Of a stretch of DNA of 64,000 bases, positions 16,216-24,131 are shown piece after piece. How positions within the stretch are numbered: the stretch's first letter is position 1; each line of letters opens with the position of its first letter. The position numbers and the translations under genes were made by a program. The notes beneath the pieces were generated by a model that did not search any database, had not been told where the DNA came from, and worked only from the letters and a program-made list of their open reading frames with translations. Source of the DNA: Alistipes communis. GTDB taxonomy: Bacteria; Bacteroidota; Bacteroidia; Bacteroidales; Rikenellaceae. Location of the stretch: contig NZ_AP019735.1 of the NCBI RefSeq assembly GCF_006542665.1, positions 1,736,001-1,800,000 of the forward strand, in the 5' to 3' direction.

Positions 16216-16223
16216 CAAAAATA
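16216..16223 (-). promoter_or_regulatory. -7 box for the TPR-ribH operon
   Basis: TATTTTTG on the minus strand, 41 bases before the ATG at 16175. It lies between two divergent genes. Confidence 0.5.
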
Positions 16224-16353
16224 CATTTTTTTGTCCAATATCCACACCTTATGCTGGTATTTTTTTCGATTTTTCGTACCTTTGGAGGCGAACCGCCTTC
16301 CCGCGCACGCGACGTGCCGTGCGCGATCGGGATTCGGCGGGAAGGCCGCAGCT

Positions 16354-17442
16354 ATGTATCTCAAACGATTGTCGCTCATCAATTTCAAGAATATCGGTCA
16401 GGAGGAGTTTCCGCTGACCCCGGGGATCAATTGTTTCGTGGGCGACAACGGGGCGGGCAAGACCAATTTCATCGACGCGATCCACTACCTGTCGATGTGC
16501 AAGTCGGCCTTCTCGATGACCGATACGCAGAGCGTGCGTCACGGCGAGGAGTTTTTCCTGCTCGAAGGGAGTTACGAACGGTCGGACGGACGCGGCGAAC
16601 AGATCGTCTGCTCGTTCGCCCGTCGGGGCGGCAAGACGCTCAAACGCAACGGCAAGGAGTACGACCGCCTGTCGGATCATGTAGGGCTGGTGCCCGTCGT
16701 GATCGTCTCGCCCGCCGATACGGCGCTCGTGAGCGATGCCGCCGACGAACGGCGCCGCTATCTCAACGGGTGCATTTCGCAGCTCGACCGGGGGTATCTT
16801 TCGGCCGTGATGCGTTACAACGCCGTGCTGTCGGAACGGAACCGCTATCTCAAAGTCGGCTCCGACGAGGATATGCTCTCGATCTACGACCGGCAGTTGG
16901 CCGAACACGGGCAGGCGATCTATGAGAAGCGGAAAGCGTTCGCCGAACGGCTGCAACCCCTCGTCGGCGAGTACTACGCCCTGTTGTCGGGTCGGCGCGA
17001 ACAGGTGGAGCTGACCTACCGTTCGGAGCTGGCCGAAGCCCCTTTCACGGAGTTGTTGCAGCGTGCGCGGCAGCGCGATCTGGCGAACCAGTTCACCACC
17101 GCGGGCATCCACCGCGACGACCTGGTGCTGCGCATCGACGGCTATCCGCTGCGCAAGTACGGTTCTCAGGGGCAGCAGAAGTCGTTCCTCGTGGCATTGA
17201 AACTGGCGCAGTACCGCATCGTCGGTGCCGACAAGGGGGAGAAGCCCATCCTGCTGCTCGACGATCTGTTCGACAAGCTGGACATGGGGCGTGTCGAACA
17301 ACTCATCAAACTGGTGTCGGGGGAGGAGTTCGGGCAGATCGTTATTACCGACTGCAACAAGGTACGGTTGGAGACCATTCTCGGGCGGCAGGGCGGCAAC
17401 TATCGCCTCTACGTGGTGGCGAACGGGGAGATTGCGAAATAA
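16354..17442 (+). CDS. recF: DNA replication and repair protein RecF
   Basis: RecF helps load RecA at single-strand gaps. The 362-residue SMC-like ATPase shows Walker A GDNGAGKTNF at residues 30-39, the ABC-type signature region GSQGQQKSF and Walker B ILLLDDLFDKLD. The ATG at 16354 starts MYLKRLSLINFKN, the standard N-terminus. The gene usually adjacent to recF in Bacteroidetes (DUF721) follows, but it is separated here by 342 bases that contain two palindromic repeats. Confidence 0.97.
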   Translation: MYLKRLSLINFKNIGQEEFPLTPGINCFVGDNGAGKTNFIDAIHYLSMCKSAFSMTDTQSVRHGEEFFLLEGSYERSDGRGEQIVCSFARRGGKTLKRNGKEYDRLSDHVGLVPVVIVSPADTALVSDAADERRRYLNGCISQLDRGYLSAVMRYNAVLSERNRYLKVGSDEDMLSIYDRQLAEHGQAIYEKRKAFAERLQPLVGEYYALLSGRREQVELTYRSELAEAPFTELLQRARQRDLANQFTTAGIHRDDLVLRIDGYPLRKYGSQGQQKSFLVALKLAQYRIVGADKGEKPILLLDDLFDKLDMGRVEQLIKLVSGEEFGQIVITDCNKVRLETILGRQGGNYRLYVVANGEIAK

Positions 17443-17621
17443 GACCTGCGACCGTGCGGATATGTTTCTGCGGGAAGAGGTTCCGGCCGTGCGGCGCCAT
17501 GCTCCGGTCGTGTGCAGGATGTCGCACGGGAGGTGGACGGCATGAATTTGAGGTACTTCGAGCGCAGAACCGAAGTTGTTCGGGCTTATGTCCGGGCGGA
17601 AAACGGCTGCGAGGAGACAAA

Positions 17622-17678
17622 CCATTTCGTTAAACCGAGTGCAATCGAACTTGCTCGAATTGCCGAGGCGAGAAATGG
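17622..17678 (-). repeat. Palindromic intergenic repeat, copy F (subtype 1)
   Basis: Arms CCATTTC (17622-17628) and GAAATGG (17672-17678), inner stem TCGAAC/TTGCTCGA-like. Read on the minus strand it follows copy G, reproducing the A-B order seen at 418-552. Confidence 0.85.
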
Positions 17679-17693
17679 ACGAAAGAAATTCGA

Positions 17694-17756
17694 CGTTTTC
17701 GTTAAGCCAAATGGGCAGAGCCGCGCTTGCGCGAGCTATGCCATGGCGAGAAAACG
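17694..17756 (-). repeat. Palindromic intergenic repeat, copy G (subtype 2)
   Basis: Arms CGTTTTC (17694-17700) and GAAAACG (17750-17756), inner hairpin AGCCGCGC-TT-GCGCGAGCT. It is the inverse of copy A. The 342 bases between recF and DUF721 hold copies F and G and no gene. Confidence 0.85.
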
Positions 17757-17784
17757 ACTGTTGAGAACGAACGGATAACAGACG

Positions 17785-18075
17785 ATGAGACGGACCAAAG
17801 CGATGTTGATGGGCGACCTGCTCGAAGAGTTTTTTGCGCGTCCCTATGTGGCGGCGAAGGTCGCCGAAGGGCGGTTGCCCGATACGTGGCGCGAGGTAGT
17901 GGGCGACGCCGTGGCGAATCTCACGACCGATTTGCGGTTGGAGAATCGGATTCTCTATGTCCGGTTGCAGTCGAGCGTCGTAGGGCAGGAGTTGTTCTAT
18001 CAGCGCGAGGCGCTGCGCGACCGTATCAACGAGGTTTCGAAGGTGCGGCTGGTCAATGCCGTCATCGTCAAGTAA
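17785..18075 (+). CDS. DUF721 (DciA-like) protein
   Basis: The 96-residue protein begins MRRTKAMLMGDLLEEFF and has the DUF721 core LPDTWREVVGDAVANLT ... LYVRLQSSVVGQELFYQREAL. DciA members act as replicative helicase operators. In Bacteroidetes this short form normally sits next to recF, as here. A perfect terminator follows at 18100. The role in helicase loading is inferred from family and neighbourhood. Confidence 0.88.
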   Translation: MRRTKAMLMGDLLEEFFARPYVAAKVAEGRLPDTWREVVGDAVANLTTDLRLENRILYVRLQSSVVGQELFYQREALRDRINEVSKVRLVNAVIVK

Positions 18076-18099
18076 GGCGGGATGCGTCCGCAGAGAAAA

Positions 18100-18138
18100 C
18101 GGTCGGGAGCGTGCACATGCCGCTCCCGACCGCTTTTT
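18100..18138 (+). terminator. Terminator after DUF721
   Basis: Perfect 12-base stem CGGTCGGGAGCG / CGCTCCCGACCG followed by CTTTTTG. Confidence 0.9.
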
Positions 18139-18255
18139 GTTCGGCCGGATTTCGATCTTTCGGGCGAACGATCCGTTCGCCGAGGTTTGCTCCGGACTCC
18201 GGATTCCGCTTCCGCGGAAGTCCGTCCTGCCTCCTGCAAGACGGCATCCATAGGG

Positions 18256-18297
18256 AAAACAGAAAGACCGCACTGCGAAGTGCGGCCTTTCTGTTTG
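18256..18297 (-). terminator. Terminator after the OmpA gene
   Basis: CAGAAAGACCGCACT-GCGA-AGTGCGGCCTTTCTG with T-rich flanks, 16 bases past the OmpA stop on the minus strand; it may work in both directions. Confidence 0.8.
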
Positions 18298-18313
18298 TAA
18301 GGAAGCGTGTCGC

Positions 18314-19528
18314 TTATTTGATTACGACGACGCGGTTGTTCTCGATGTTGCCGCTGAAAGGCTGAACCGTTGCACCGTAGCCCTTGACGATCAGGCGGTC
18401 GGCCTTCACGCCCTTGCTTTCGAGGTACTCGGCTACGGCTTGGGCACGCTCCTCGGAGAGCTTCTGGTTGTAGGCTGCGCTACCCGTCTCCTTGTCGGCG
18501 TAACCCGAAACGGTGAAGGTCTTGTCGGCCGGGCTTGCGTTGATCTCATCGGCTACGAGATCGAGCAGGATCTTGTTACGCTGCGACAGTGCGGCGCTGT
18601 TGATCTTGAAGAATGCGGGACATGCTCCGTTGACGAAGACCTCCTTCTTGCCCTTCGCATCCTGCAATGCCTTGTTGGCTGCGGCCAGCTGGTCTGCCAG
18701 CGACTTCTCGTTGTTGCGGGCTGCGGCCAGCGAACCTTCGAGCGCTGCGATAGCGGCCGTGTAGGCTGCGATGTCGGCGTCCGTATACTTCTGCGGCATC
18801 TGACGCTTCCAGTTGCGGTCGTTGAAGCGGTGCGTGAAACCCGCCGTCGCACTGTAAGCTACGGCATAGGCGCCGCCGCTGTTCAACGAGGCGGGCAGAT
18901 CCTTCTCGCCGAAGAGCATACCTTTGAGTTCGATGTCGAGATCCCAGCCCTTGGCGATGCGGAACTTGTTCAGCAAACCGGCCGTAAAGGCGAGCTCCTG
19001 GTTGGTGCCGTAGCCCAGATCGTGCGCGCGGTCCGTGAAATCCATGGCCATGTAACCGAAGCCGACGAACGGAACGGCGTAGTAGGCGCGGTCTGCACGG
19101 TAGCCGCCCGCCCAGTTCGAGAAGTTGATCATCAGGTCGGTGTGCACGAACATATAGGGCGTGCGCTGCGTATTGCCGCCTAACTGCGAGATGTTACGGA
19201 AACGACCGCCGGCCAATTGCAGACGGGCACCGAATACAGGGTGGAACCACTTCGTGGCGGCGACGTTCACTTCGAAGCCGAGGCGGTCGCCGAAGCTGCC
19301 GGGCATGTCCTTGAAGACGAGGTTCGAGGTGCTCATCATCGACAGACCGCCGCCGAACGAGAGCTCCCAGTTATCCCAAAAACCGTTCGAAACGAACCCT
19401 CTGACGCTGGGGTACTTCGAAACCGACTGAACATCTTGAACTTCCATGACAACGACCTCTTCGCTGGTCTGGGCGTAACTGCCAGCAGCGAACAGTGCGG
19501 ATACACACAAAAGGAATAATTTTTTCAT
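18314..19528 (-). CDS. OmpA-family outer-membrane protein
   Basis: The 404-residue protein has a signal peptide (MKKLFLLCVSALFAAGSYAQ) and an N-terminal beta-barrel (about residues 45-235). A short coiled-coil-like spacer (245-290, AALEGSLAAARNNEKSLADQLA) leads to a C-terminal OmpA peptidoglycan-binding domain (TFTVSGYADKETGSAAYNQ ... LSEERAQAVAEYLESKGV). It tethers the outer membrane to peptidoglycan. Codons look more biased than in its neighbours, as expected for an abundant protein. It is a single gene with its own promoter and terminator. Confidence 0.93.
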   Translation of the reverse strand: MKKLFLLCVSALFAAGSYAQTSEEVVVMEVQDVQSVSKYPSVRGFVSNGFWDNWELSFGGGLSMMSTSNLVFKDMPGSFGDRLGFEVNVAATKWFHPVFGARLQLAGGRFRNISQLGGNTQRTPYMFVHTDLMINFSNWAGGYRADRAYYAVPFVGFGYMAMDFTDRAHDLGYGTNQELAFTAGLLNKFRIAKGWDLDIELKGMLFGEKDLPASLNSGGAYAVAYSATAGFTHRFNDRNWKRQMPQKYTDADIAAYTAAIAALEGSLAAARNNEKSLADQLAAANKALQDAKGKKEVFVNGACPAFFKINSAALSQRNKILLDLVADEINASPADKTFTVSGYADKETGSAAYNQKLSEERAQAVAEYLESKGVKADRLIVKGYGATVQPFSGNIENNRVVVIK

Positions 19529-19631
19529 AGTAATGAATATTTAAGTTAAACTCGATTCTCTCAAAGTTCGTGCAAATCGTGTGTGTGTTGTCTACGAAGT
19601 CACAGACTTTCTTGTACATTCATATTCTATG

Positions 19632-19639
19632 CAAAAATA
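19632..19639 (-). promoter_or_regulatory. -7 box for the OmpA gene
   Basis: TATTTTTG on the minus strand about 104 bases before the ATG, giving a leader of roughly 95 bases. The stretch 19529-20001 holds this box and the nrdJ terminator; no gene is seen. Confidence 0.5.
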
Positions 19640-19933
19640 GGTATTTTTATTTAAAAAAAGAATTTATTGCATTTTTTTGATCTGATAATAAGCGACAAAA
19701 CGGAAGATATGGGGCGGAAGCGGAACTATCGGATAGCGTATCGGTCTTTTTGATCGGAATTCGTCCGTGCTTCGGATTCTTGCGGGAGAGTCCCCGTTCC
19801 GACCGGCGGTCGGGCCGGCGGAACCCTTCTGCCGGAATCGGGCCGGCGGGCGGAGGAGTTCGGCGGCAAGGTGGTGCGGGCCTTGCCGTCTGCGGGCTTC
19901 CGTCCGGTCGTCGCGGGCGCGGAAAGGAGCGGA

Positions 19934-19985
19934 AAACGGATTCCCCCGTCCGGGCCGTATCGGCTCAGGCGGGGGAATCCGTTTC
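19934..19985 (-). terminator. Terminator after the B12-dependent ribonucleotide reductase
   Basis: Long stem ACGGATTCCCCCG ... CGGGGGAATCCGT with an inner GGGCCG/CGGCTC arm, followed on the minus strand by TTTTCC, 16 bases beyond the stop. Confidence 0.85.
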
Positions 19986-20001
19986 GTTCCGGCGCGGGGA
20001 A

Positions 20002-22554
20002 TCAACCGCACTTCGAATAGCCGCACGAGACGCACGTGAGACAGCCGTTCTGGTAGACGAGCGTCTCCTGTCCGCAGCTCGGGCACTTCTCCTTGGATTT
20101 GGTGCCGTCGACGATATACTGTTTCAGCGCTCGCTCCACGCCGTTCTTCCACGTGTTGATCGTCTCGCTGTTAAGATGCAGCGACTCGATGAGCGATACC
20201 ACGTTGTCGATGGGCATACCGTGCCGCAGCACGCCGGAGATGAGCTTGGCGTAGTTCCAGAACTCCTCGTCGAACAGACGCGAAATGCCTCCCACGGTAT
20301 TCGTGTAGCCGTAGCGGTCGGTGTATTGGAAATCGTAGCGCTTCTTGCCGTCGGCCTCGCGCACCTTGATGATGTTGCCTTTGGTGATCTTGCGCGGGAT
20401 GTAGAGGGCGTCCTCTTCGAGTTTACCGGTGAAGATCTCGTAGGGACGGCCGTCCATCAGGCCCACGAAGGCGATCCACTCCTCCTGTCCGTTCTTGAAC
20501 CGCACGATGTCCGCAGGCAGTGACTTCGGACGTTTGAGCGATCCGTCGGCAGCGCCTTTGTCGCCCCCTTTCTTCTTCTGTTTCTTGTCCAGCAGCACGC
20601 CTTCGCGGCAGCCGTCGCGGTAGACCGTGACGCCCTTGCAGCCGCATTCCCAGGCCGTGCGGTAGACGTCGGCCACCAACTCCTCGCTCACCTCGTTGGG
20701 AAGGTTGACCGTCACCGAGATCGAGTGGTCGACCCACTTCTGGATCGCGCCCTGCATCTTGACCTTGGCCACCCAGTCGATGTCGTTGGCCGTCGCCTTG
20801 TGGTAGGGCGACGCGGCGACGAGTTTCTCCAGCTCGGCGTCGGAGATCGTAGCGAGCGTCGAGGTATCGTGGCCGTTCACGCGCGCCCATTCCACGAAGT
20901 TGTGGTGGAAGACGTAGAACTCTTCGAACCGCTCGCCCGTGTCGTCCACGAAGGCGACCTTGACGTTGTGATCCGACGGGTTGATCTTGCGGCGGCGTTT
21001 GTAGACGGGACGGAAGACCGGTTCGATGCCCGACGTCGTCTGGCTCATGAGCGACGTGGTACCCGTGGGGGCGATCGTCAGCATGGCGATGTTGCGGCGT
21101 CCCGACTTGACCATCCGCTCGTAGAGCGCCGGATCGGCCTCGCGGATGCGGGCGATCATCGGGTTGTCGAGCTCGCGCGCGGCGTCGTAGAGCGGGAAGG
21201 CCCCGCGTTCTTCGGCCATCTCGACCGATGCGCCGTAGGCAGCCAGGGCCAGGGTTTTGTGCACCTCGACGGCGAATGCGACCGCTTTGTCCGAACCGTA
21301 GCGCATCCCCAGCGCGGCGATCATGTCGCCTTCGGCGGTGATGCCCAGGCCGGTGCGGCGGCCTTTGAGTGCCATTTCGCGCACTTTTTTCCAGAGGTTG
21401 CTCTCCACGTAGCGGATATCGGCCTCTTCGGGGTCGGCGTCGATCTTGGCGATGATCTGCTCGACCTTTTCCAGTTCCAGGTCGATGATGTCGTCCATCA
21501 TGCGCATGGCCTTGCCCACGTGGTCGCGGAATTTTGAGAAATCGAACGACGCCTCCGCGGTGAAGGGTTTGTCGACGTAGCTGTAAAGATTCAGCGCCAG
21601 CAGACGGCACGAGTCGTAGGGGCAGAGCGGAATTTCGCCGCACGGATTGGTCGAGACGGTGTTGAACCCTTCGTCGGCATAGCAGTCGGGGATGCTTTCG
21701 CGCAGGATCGTATCCCAGAACAGTACGCCCGGTTCGGCCGATTTCCATGCGTTGTGGATGATCTTCTTCCACAGCGCTCGGGCGTCTATATCCTGCTCGT
21801 ACATCGGTTTCTCGGCGTCGATGGGGAACTGCTGGTGGTAGGGTTTGCCGGCGATGGCCGCGCGCATGAACTCGTCGTCGATCTTGACCGAGACGTTGGC
21901 GCCCGTCACCTTCGACGTGTCCACCTTGGCGTCGATGAAGCGCTCGGCGTCGGGGTGCTTGATCGAGATGGTCAGCATCAGCGCACCGCGGCGGCCGTCC
22001 TGCGCCACCTCGCGCGTCGAGTTGGAGTAACGCTCCATGAAGGGGACGATACCCGTCGACGTGAGCGCCGAGTTGAGCACGGGACTGCCCGTGGGGCGCA
22101 GGTGCGAGAGATCGTGTCCCACGCCGCCGCGCCGTTTCATGATCTGCACCTGCTCCTCGTCCATGCGGATGATGCCGCCGTAGGAGTCGGCGGGCTTCTT
22201 GTGGCCGATGACGAAGCAGTTCGACAGCGAAGCGATTTGCAGATTGTTGCCGATACCGGTCATCGGGCCGCCCTGCGGGATGACGTAGCGGAAGTGGTCG
22301 AGCAGCGCGAAGATCTCGTCGCGCGACAGAGGGTTGGGATAGTTCTTCTCGATGCGTTCGATCTCGGCGGCGATACGGTGGTGCATATCTTCGGGCGAGC
22401 TTTCGTAAATATGGCCGAACGAATCTTTGAGGGCGTATTTCGAAACCCATACCGTCGCCGCCAGTTCGTCGCCGCCGAAGTACTCCTTCGATCGTGCCAC
22501 GGCATCGTTATAGGTTACCTCTTTGAGCCCTTTCGGGGTGGTTTTTGCTGACAT
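20002..22554 (-). CDS. nrdJ: Adenosylcobalamin-dependent (class II) ribonucleotide reductase
   Basis: This enzyme reduces ribonucleotides to deoxyribonucleotides using a radical from adenosylcobalamin, so it works with or without oxygen and needs vitamin B12. The 850-residue protein shows SNCFVIG (reducible cysteine), MKRRGGVGHDLSHLRP, the active-site STNPCGEIPLC (Asn-x-Cys-x-Glu), IAPTGTTSLMSQTTSGIEP (phosphate loop) and a C-terminal four-cysteine zinc ribbon KCPSCGQETLV ... CVSCGYSKCG that carries the redox tail. It stands alone. The promoter region contains two DnaA-box-like sites. Confidence 0.97.
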   Translation of the reverse strand: MSAKTTPKGLKEVTYNDAVARSKEYFGGDELAATVWVSKYALKDSFGHIYESSPEDMHHRIAAEIERIEKNYPNPLSRDEIFALLDHFRYVIPQGGPMTGIGNNLQIASLSNCFVIGHKKPADSYGGIIRMDEEQVQIMKRRGGVGHDLSHLRPTGSPVLNSALTSTGIVPFMERYSNSTREVAQDGRRGALMLTISIKHPDAERFIDAKVDTSKVTGANVSVKIDDEFMRAAIAGKPYHQQFPIDAEKPMYEQDIDARALWKKIIHNAWKSAEPGVLFWDTILRESIPDCYADEGFNTVSTNPCGEIPLCPYDSCRLLALNLYSYVDKPFTAEASFDFSKFRDHVGKAMRMMDDIIDLELEKVEQIIAKIDADPEEADIRYVESNLWKKVREMALKGRRTGLGITAEGDMIAALGMRYGSDKAVAFAVEVHKTLALAAYGASVEMAEERGAFPLYDAARELDNPMIARIREADPALYERMVKSGRRNIAMLTIAPTGTTSLMSQTTSGIEPVFRPVYKRRRKINPSDHNVKVAFVDDTGERFEEFYVFHHNFVEWARVNGHDTSTLATISDAELEKLVAASPYHKATANDIDWVAKVKMQGAIQKWVDHSISVTVNLPNEVSEELVADVYRTAWECGCKGVTVYRDGCREGVLLDKKQKKKGGDKGAADGSLKRPKSLPADIVRFKNGQEEWIAFVGLMDGRPYEIFTGKLEEDALYIPRKITKGNIIKVREADGKKRYDFQYTDRYGYTNTVGGISRLFDEEFWNYAKLISGVLRHGMPIDNVVSLIESLHLNSETINTWKNGVERALKQYIVDGTKSKEKCPSCGQETLVYQNGCLTCVSCGYSKCG

Positions 22555-22661
22555 ACCTTATATTATTGTTATTTTTTCGGACTCCGGTCCGGTGCAGGGA
22601 AGACGCACCTTTACAAAGGTCTTCTTTTTTTCTGAAAAAAAGTGCCTCGCTTCGGCGAAAC

Positions 22662-22681
22662 TTATCCACAAATTATCTACA
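22662..22681 (+). promoter_or_regulatory. Tandem DnaA-box-like sites upstream of nrdJ
   Basis: TTATCCACA (22662-22670) equals the bacterial DnaA-box consensus, and TTATCTACA (22673-22681) differs by one base. They are two bases apart and in the same direction. A weak -7-like box TAAGTTTC (minus, 22657-22664) overlaps the first site. This suggests DnaA control of the ribonucleotide reductase; the site match is seen, the regulation is inference. Confidence 0.5.
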
Positions 22682-22747
22682 AAAAACGAAAATGTGCGCG
22701 GGAGGCTTTTCCGCCGCATGTCGCCGGTTGGCGAGTTGCCGGATGGA

Positions 22748-23212
22748 TCAGTTAATCTTTTGATTTTTAGTGTTCTGATCCTCTTCTGCGGCCTGGAATA
22801 CCGCACGGACGCCGATGCTGTCGCTCAGTATGAGCATCTTGGCGTCCAGCTCGTAGCGCACGGCGCTGCGCAGCATGGCGAAGAAGGCCCGTTCGCGCTG
22901 CGCTTCGGGGCAGGTCATCCGTGTCGAGGCGATCGGGCCGACGCGCAGATGTCCGCCCGCCTCCGTGTCGCACGAGGCCGAGTAGCGGTTGCAGCCGCCT
23001 CGTCCGCTCAATCGTTTGGCGTCTTCGAAGCGGAGCGAGAAGCGTCCGTCGGAATTGGCGACCTCCTCGCCGTCGAGCTGGATGAGCAGCCAGCGAGTAC
23101 CGACGAGCGGCGCGCCGTAGAGTTTCTGGTATTTGCGGCAGGGGCAGCAGGCCGAAGCTGCGGCCAGCAGCAGGAGCAGACAAAGCGGACGGAAGCGGTT
23201 GCGGGTTTGCAT
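22748..23212 (-). CDS. META-domain (HslJ-like) lipoprotein
   Basis: The 154-residue protein starts at the ATG at 23212 (MQTRNRFRPLCLLLLLAAASACCPC), a lipoprotein signal. The mature part has the META pattern LVGTRWLLIQLDGE, GGCNRYSASC and MTCPEAQRERAFFAML. The domain is known from heat-shock protein HslJ and from secreted proteins of unknown role. The open frame runs further upstream but would overlap the promoter. It is a single gene. Confidence 0.85.
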   Translation of the reverse strand: MQTRNRFRPLCLLLLLAAASACCPCRKYQKLYGAPLVGTRWLLIQLDGEEVANSDGRFSLRFEDAKRLSGRGGCNRYSASCDTEAGGHLRVGPIASTRMTCPEAQRERAFFAMLRSAVRYELDAKMLILSDSIGVRAVFQAAEEDQNTKNQKIN

Positions 23213-23247
23213 ACGGGACAACGGATGAGTTTTTTGTTTTCGGTCGA

Positions 23248-23255
23248 CAAATATA
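23248..23255 (-). promoter_or_regulatory. -7 box for the META lipoprotein
   Basis: TATATTTG on the minus strand, 36 bases before the ATG at 23212, matches the consensus. Confidence 0.5.
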
Positions 23256-23463
23256 CGCAATTAATCTGTTATCTTTGCATACGGGCGCCTTCCGTTTTCG
23301 GCCTGCGGCGGCGGAAAGCCGTTTCGCACAGCCGCCGGACGCGGAAAACGCTTGTTGAAGCCCCTCCCCTCGGCGAATCGATCCCCTCGGCGGGTTCCGA
23401 TTCCGGCGGATGCGGTCCGGAGGGCCGAGGTCTCGTTTGCGCACGGAAGTTGTTCGTTGTATG

Positions 23464-23471
23464 TAATTTTG
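23464..23471 (+). promoter_or_regulatory. -7 box for the RidA gene
   Basis: TAATTTTG, 13 bases before the ATG at 23484; a TTTG lies 24 bases upstream (23436-23439), somewhat farther than the usual 19. Confidence 0.5.
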
Positions 23472-23483
23472 AACCGAATCGAT

Positions 23484-23864
23484 ATGCAGAAAAAAGTCAT
23501 TGCTTCGCCGCTGGCCCCCAAGGCCGTCGGCCCCTATTCGCAGGCGATTGCCGCGGGTACCACATTGTATGTATCGGGACAGTTGCCCATCGACGCCGCG
23601 ACGGGCCTGATGGCCGAGGGCATCGAGGCGCAGACGCAGCGGGCGCTCGAGAACATTTCGGCCATTCTCGCCGAGGCGGGGTATGCGCTGTCGGATGTGG
23701 TGAAGACCACCGTCCTGTTGCAGGACATCGGGGATTTCGCCGCGATGAACGGCGTTTACGCCACCTATTTCACCGGCGCGCTGCCGGCGCGCGTCTGTTA
23801 CGAGGTGGCGCGTCTGCCGATGGGTGCGCGCGTCGAGATCGACGCCGTGGCGGTCAAGGCTTGA
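23484..23864 (+). CDS. ridA: RidA-family enamine/imine deaminase
   Basis: The 126-residue protein has the standard length and signatures: PKAVGPYSQAI, LYVSGQLPIDAATG, VVKTTVLLQDIGDFAAMN, and PARVCYEVARLPMGARVEIDAVAV with the carboxylate-binding arginine. RidA hydrolyses reactive enamines such as 2-aminoacrylate made by PLP enzymes, which protects those enzymes. The start at 23484 (MQKKVIASPLAPKAVG) is chosen over the longer open frame because it matches the family start and follows a -7 box. It is a single gene. Confidence 0.94.
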   Translation: MQKKVIASPLAPKAVGPYSQAIAAGTTLYVSGQLPIDAATGLMAEGIEAQTQRALENISAILAEAGYALSDVVKTTVLLQDIGDFAAMNGVYATYFTGALPARVCYEVARLPMGARVEIDAVAVKA

Positions 23865-24055
23865 CGAGTCGGGGCTGTCCGGGCGGGGAGACTCCGCTTT
23901 GCGGCCCCTCGTTCGACGGCGCCGCACGGGGGGATGTATCGTCTGCCGGCGGCGTGCGGGACGGTTCATCTTCGGTTTGGAGGGGTTGCCTGTTCCGATT
24001 CCGAAGAGAGATTCGTCGATTCGTTTCGGGAGTTATTCCGGTTTGAGCGTCCGGT

Positions 24056-24086
24056 TTTGCGGTTTCTCGCTTTTTTCTTAACTTTA
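24056..24086 (+). promoter_or_regulatory. Promoter of the sulfatase gene
   Basis: TTTG (24056-24059), 19 bases, TAACTTTA (24079-24086): one mismatch to the -33/-7 consensus, 45 bases before the ATG. Confidence 0.65.
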
Positions 24087-24131
24087 CCGCAAAAGGTAAT
24101 TCCATTTACGAAACCAATCTGAATCGAAAAG

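Noticed and set aside
23270..23277. TATCTTTG on the plus strand as promoter of ridA
   Set aside because: It is more than 200 bases before the ridA start and a closer -7 box exists at 23464; it may serve nothing visible.
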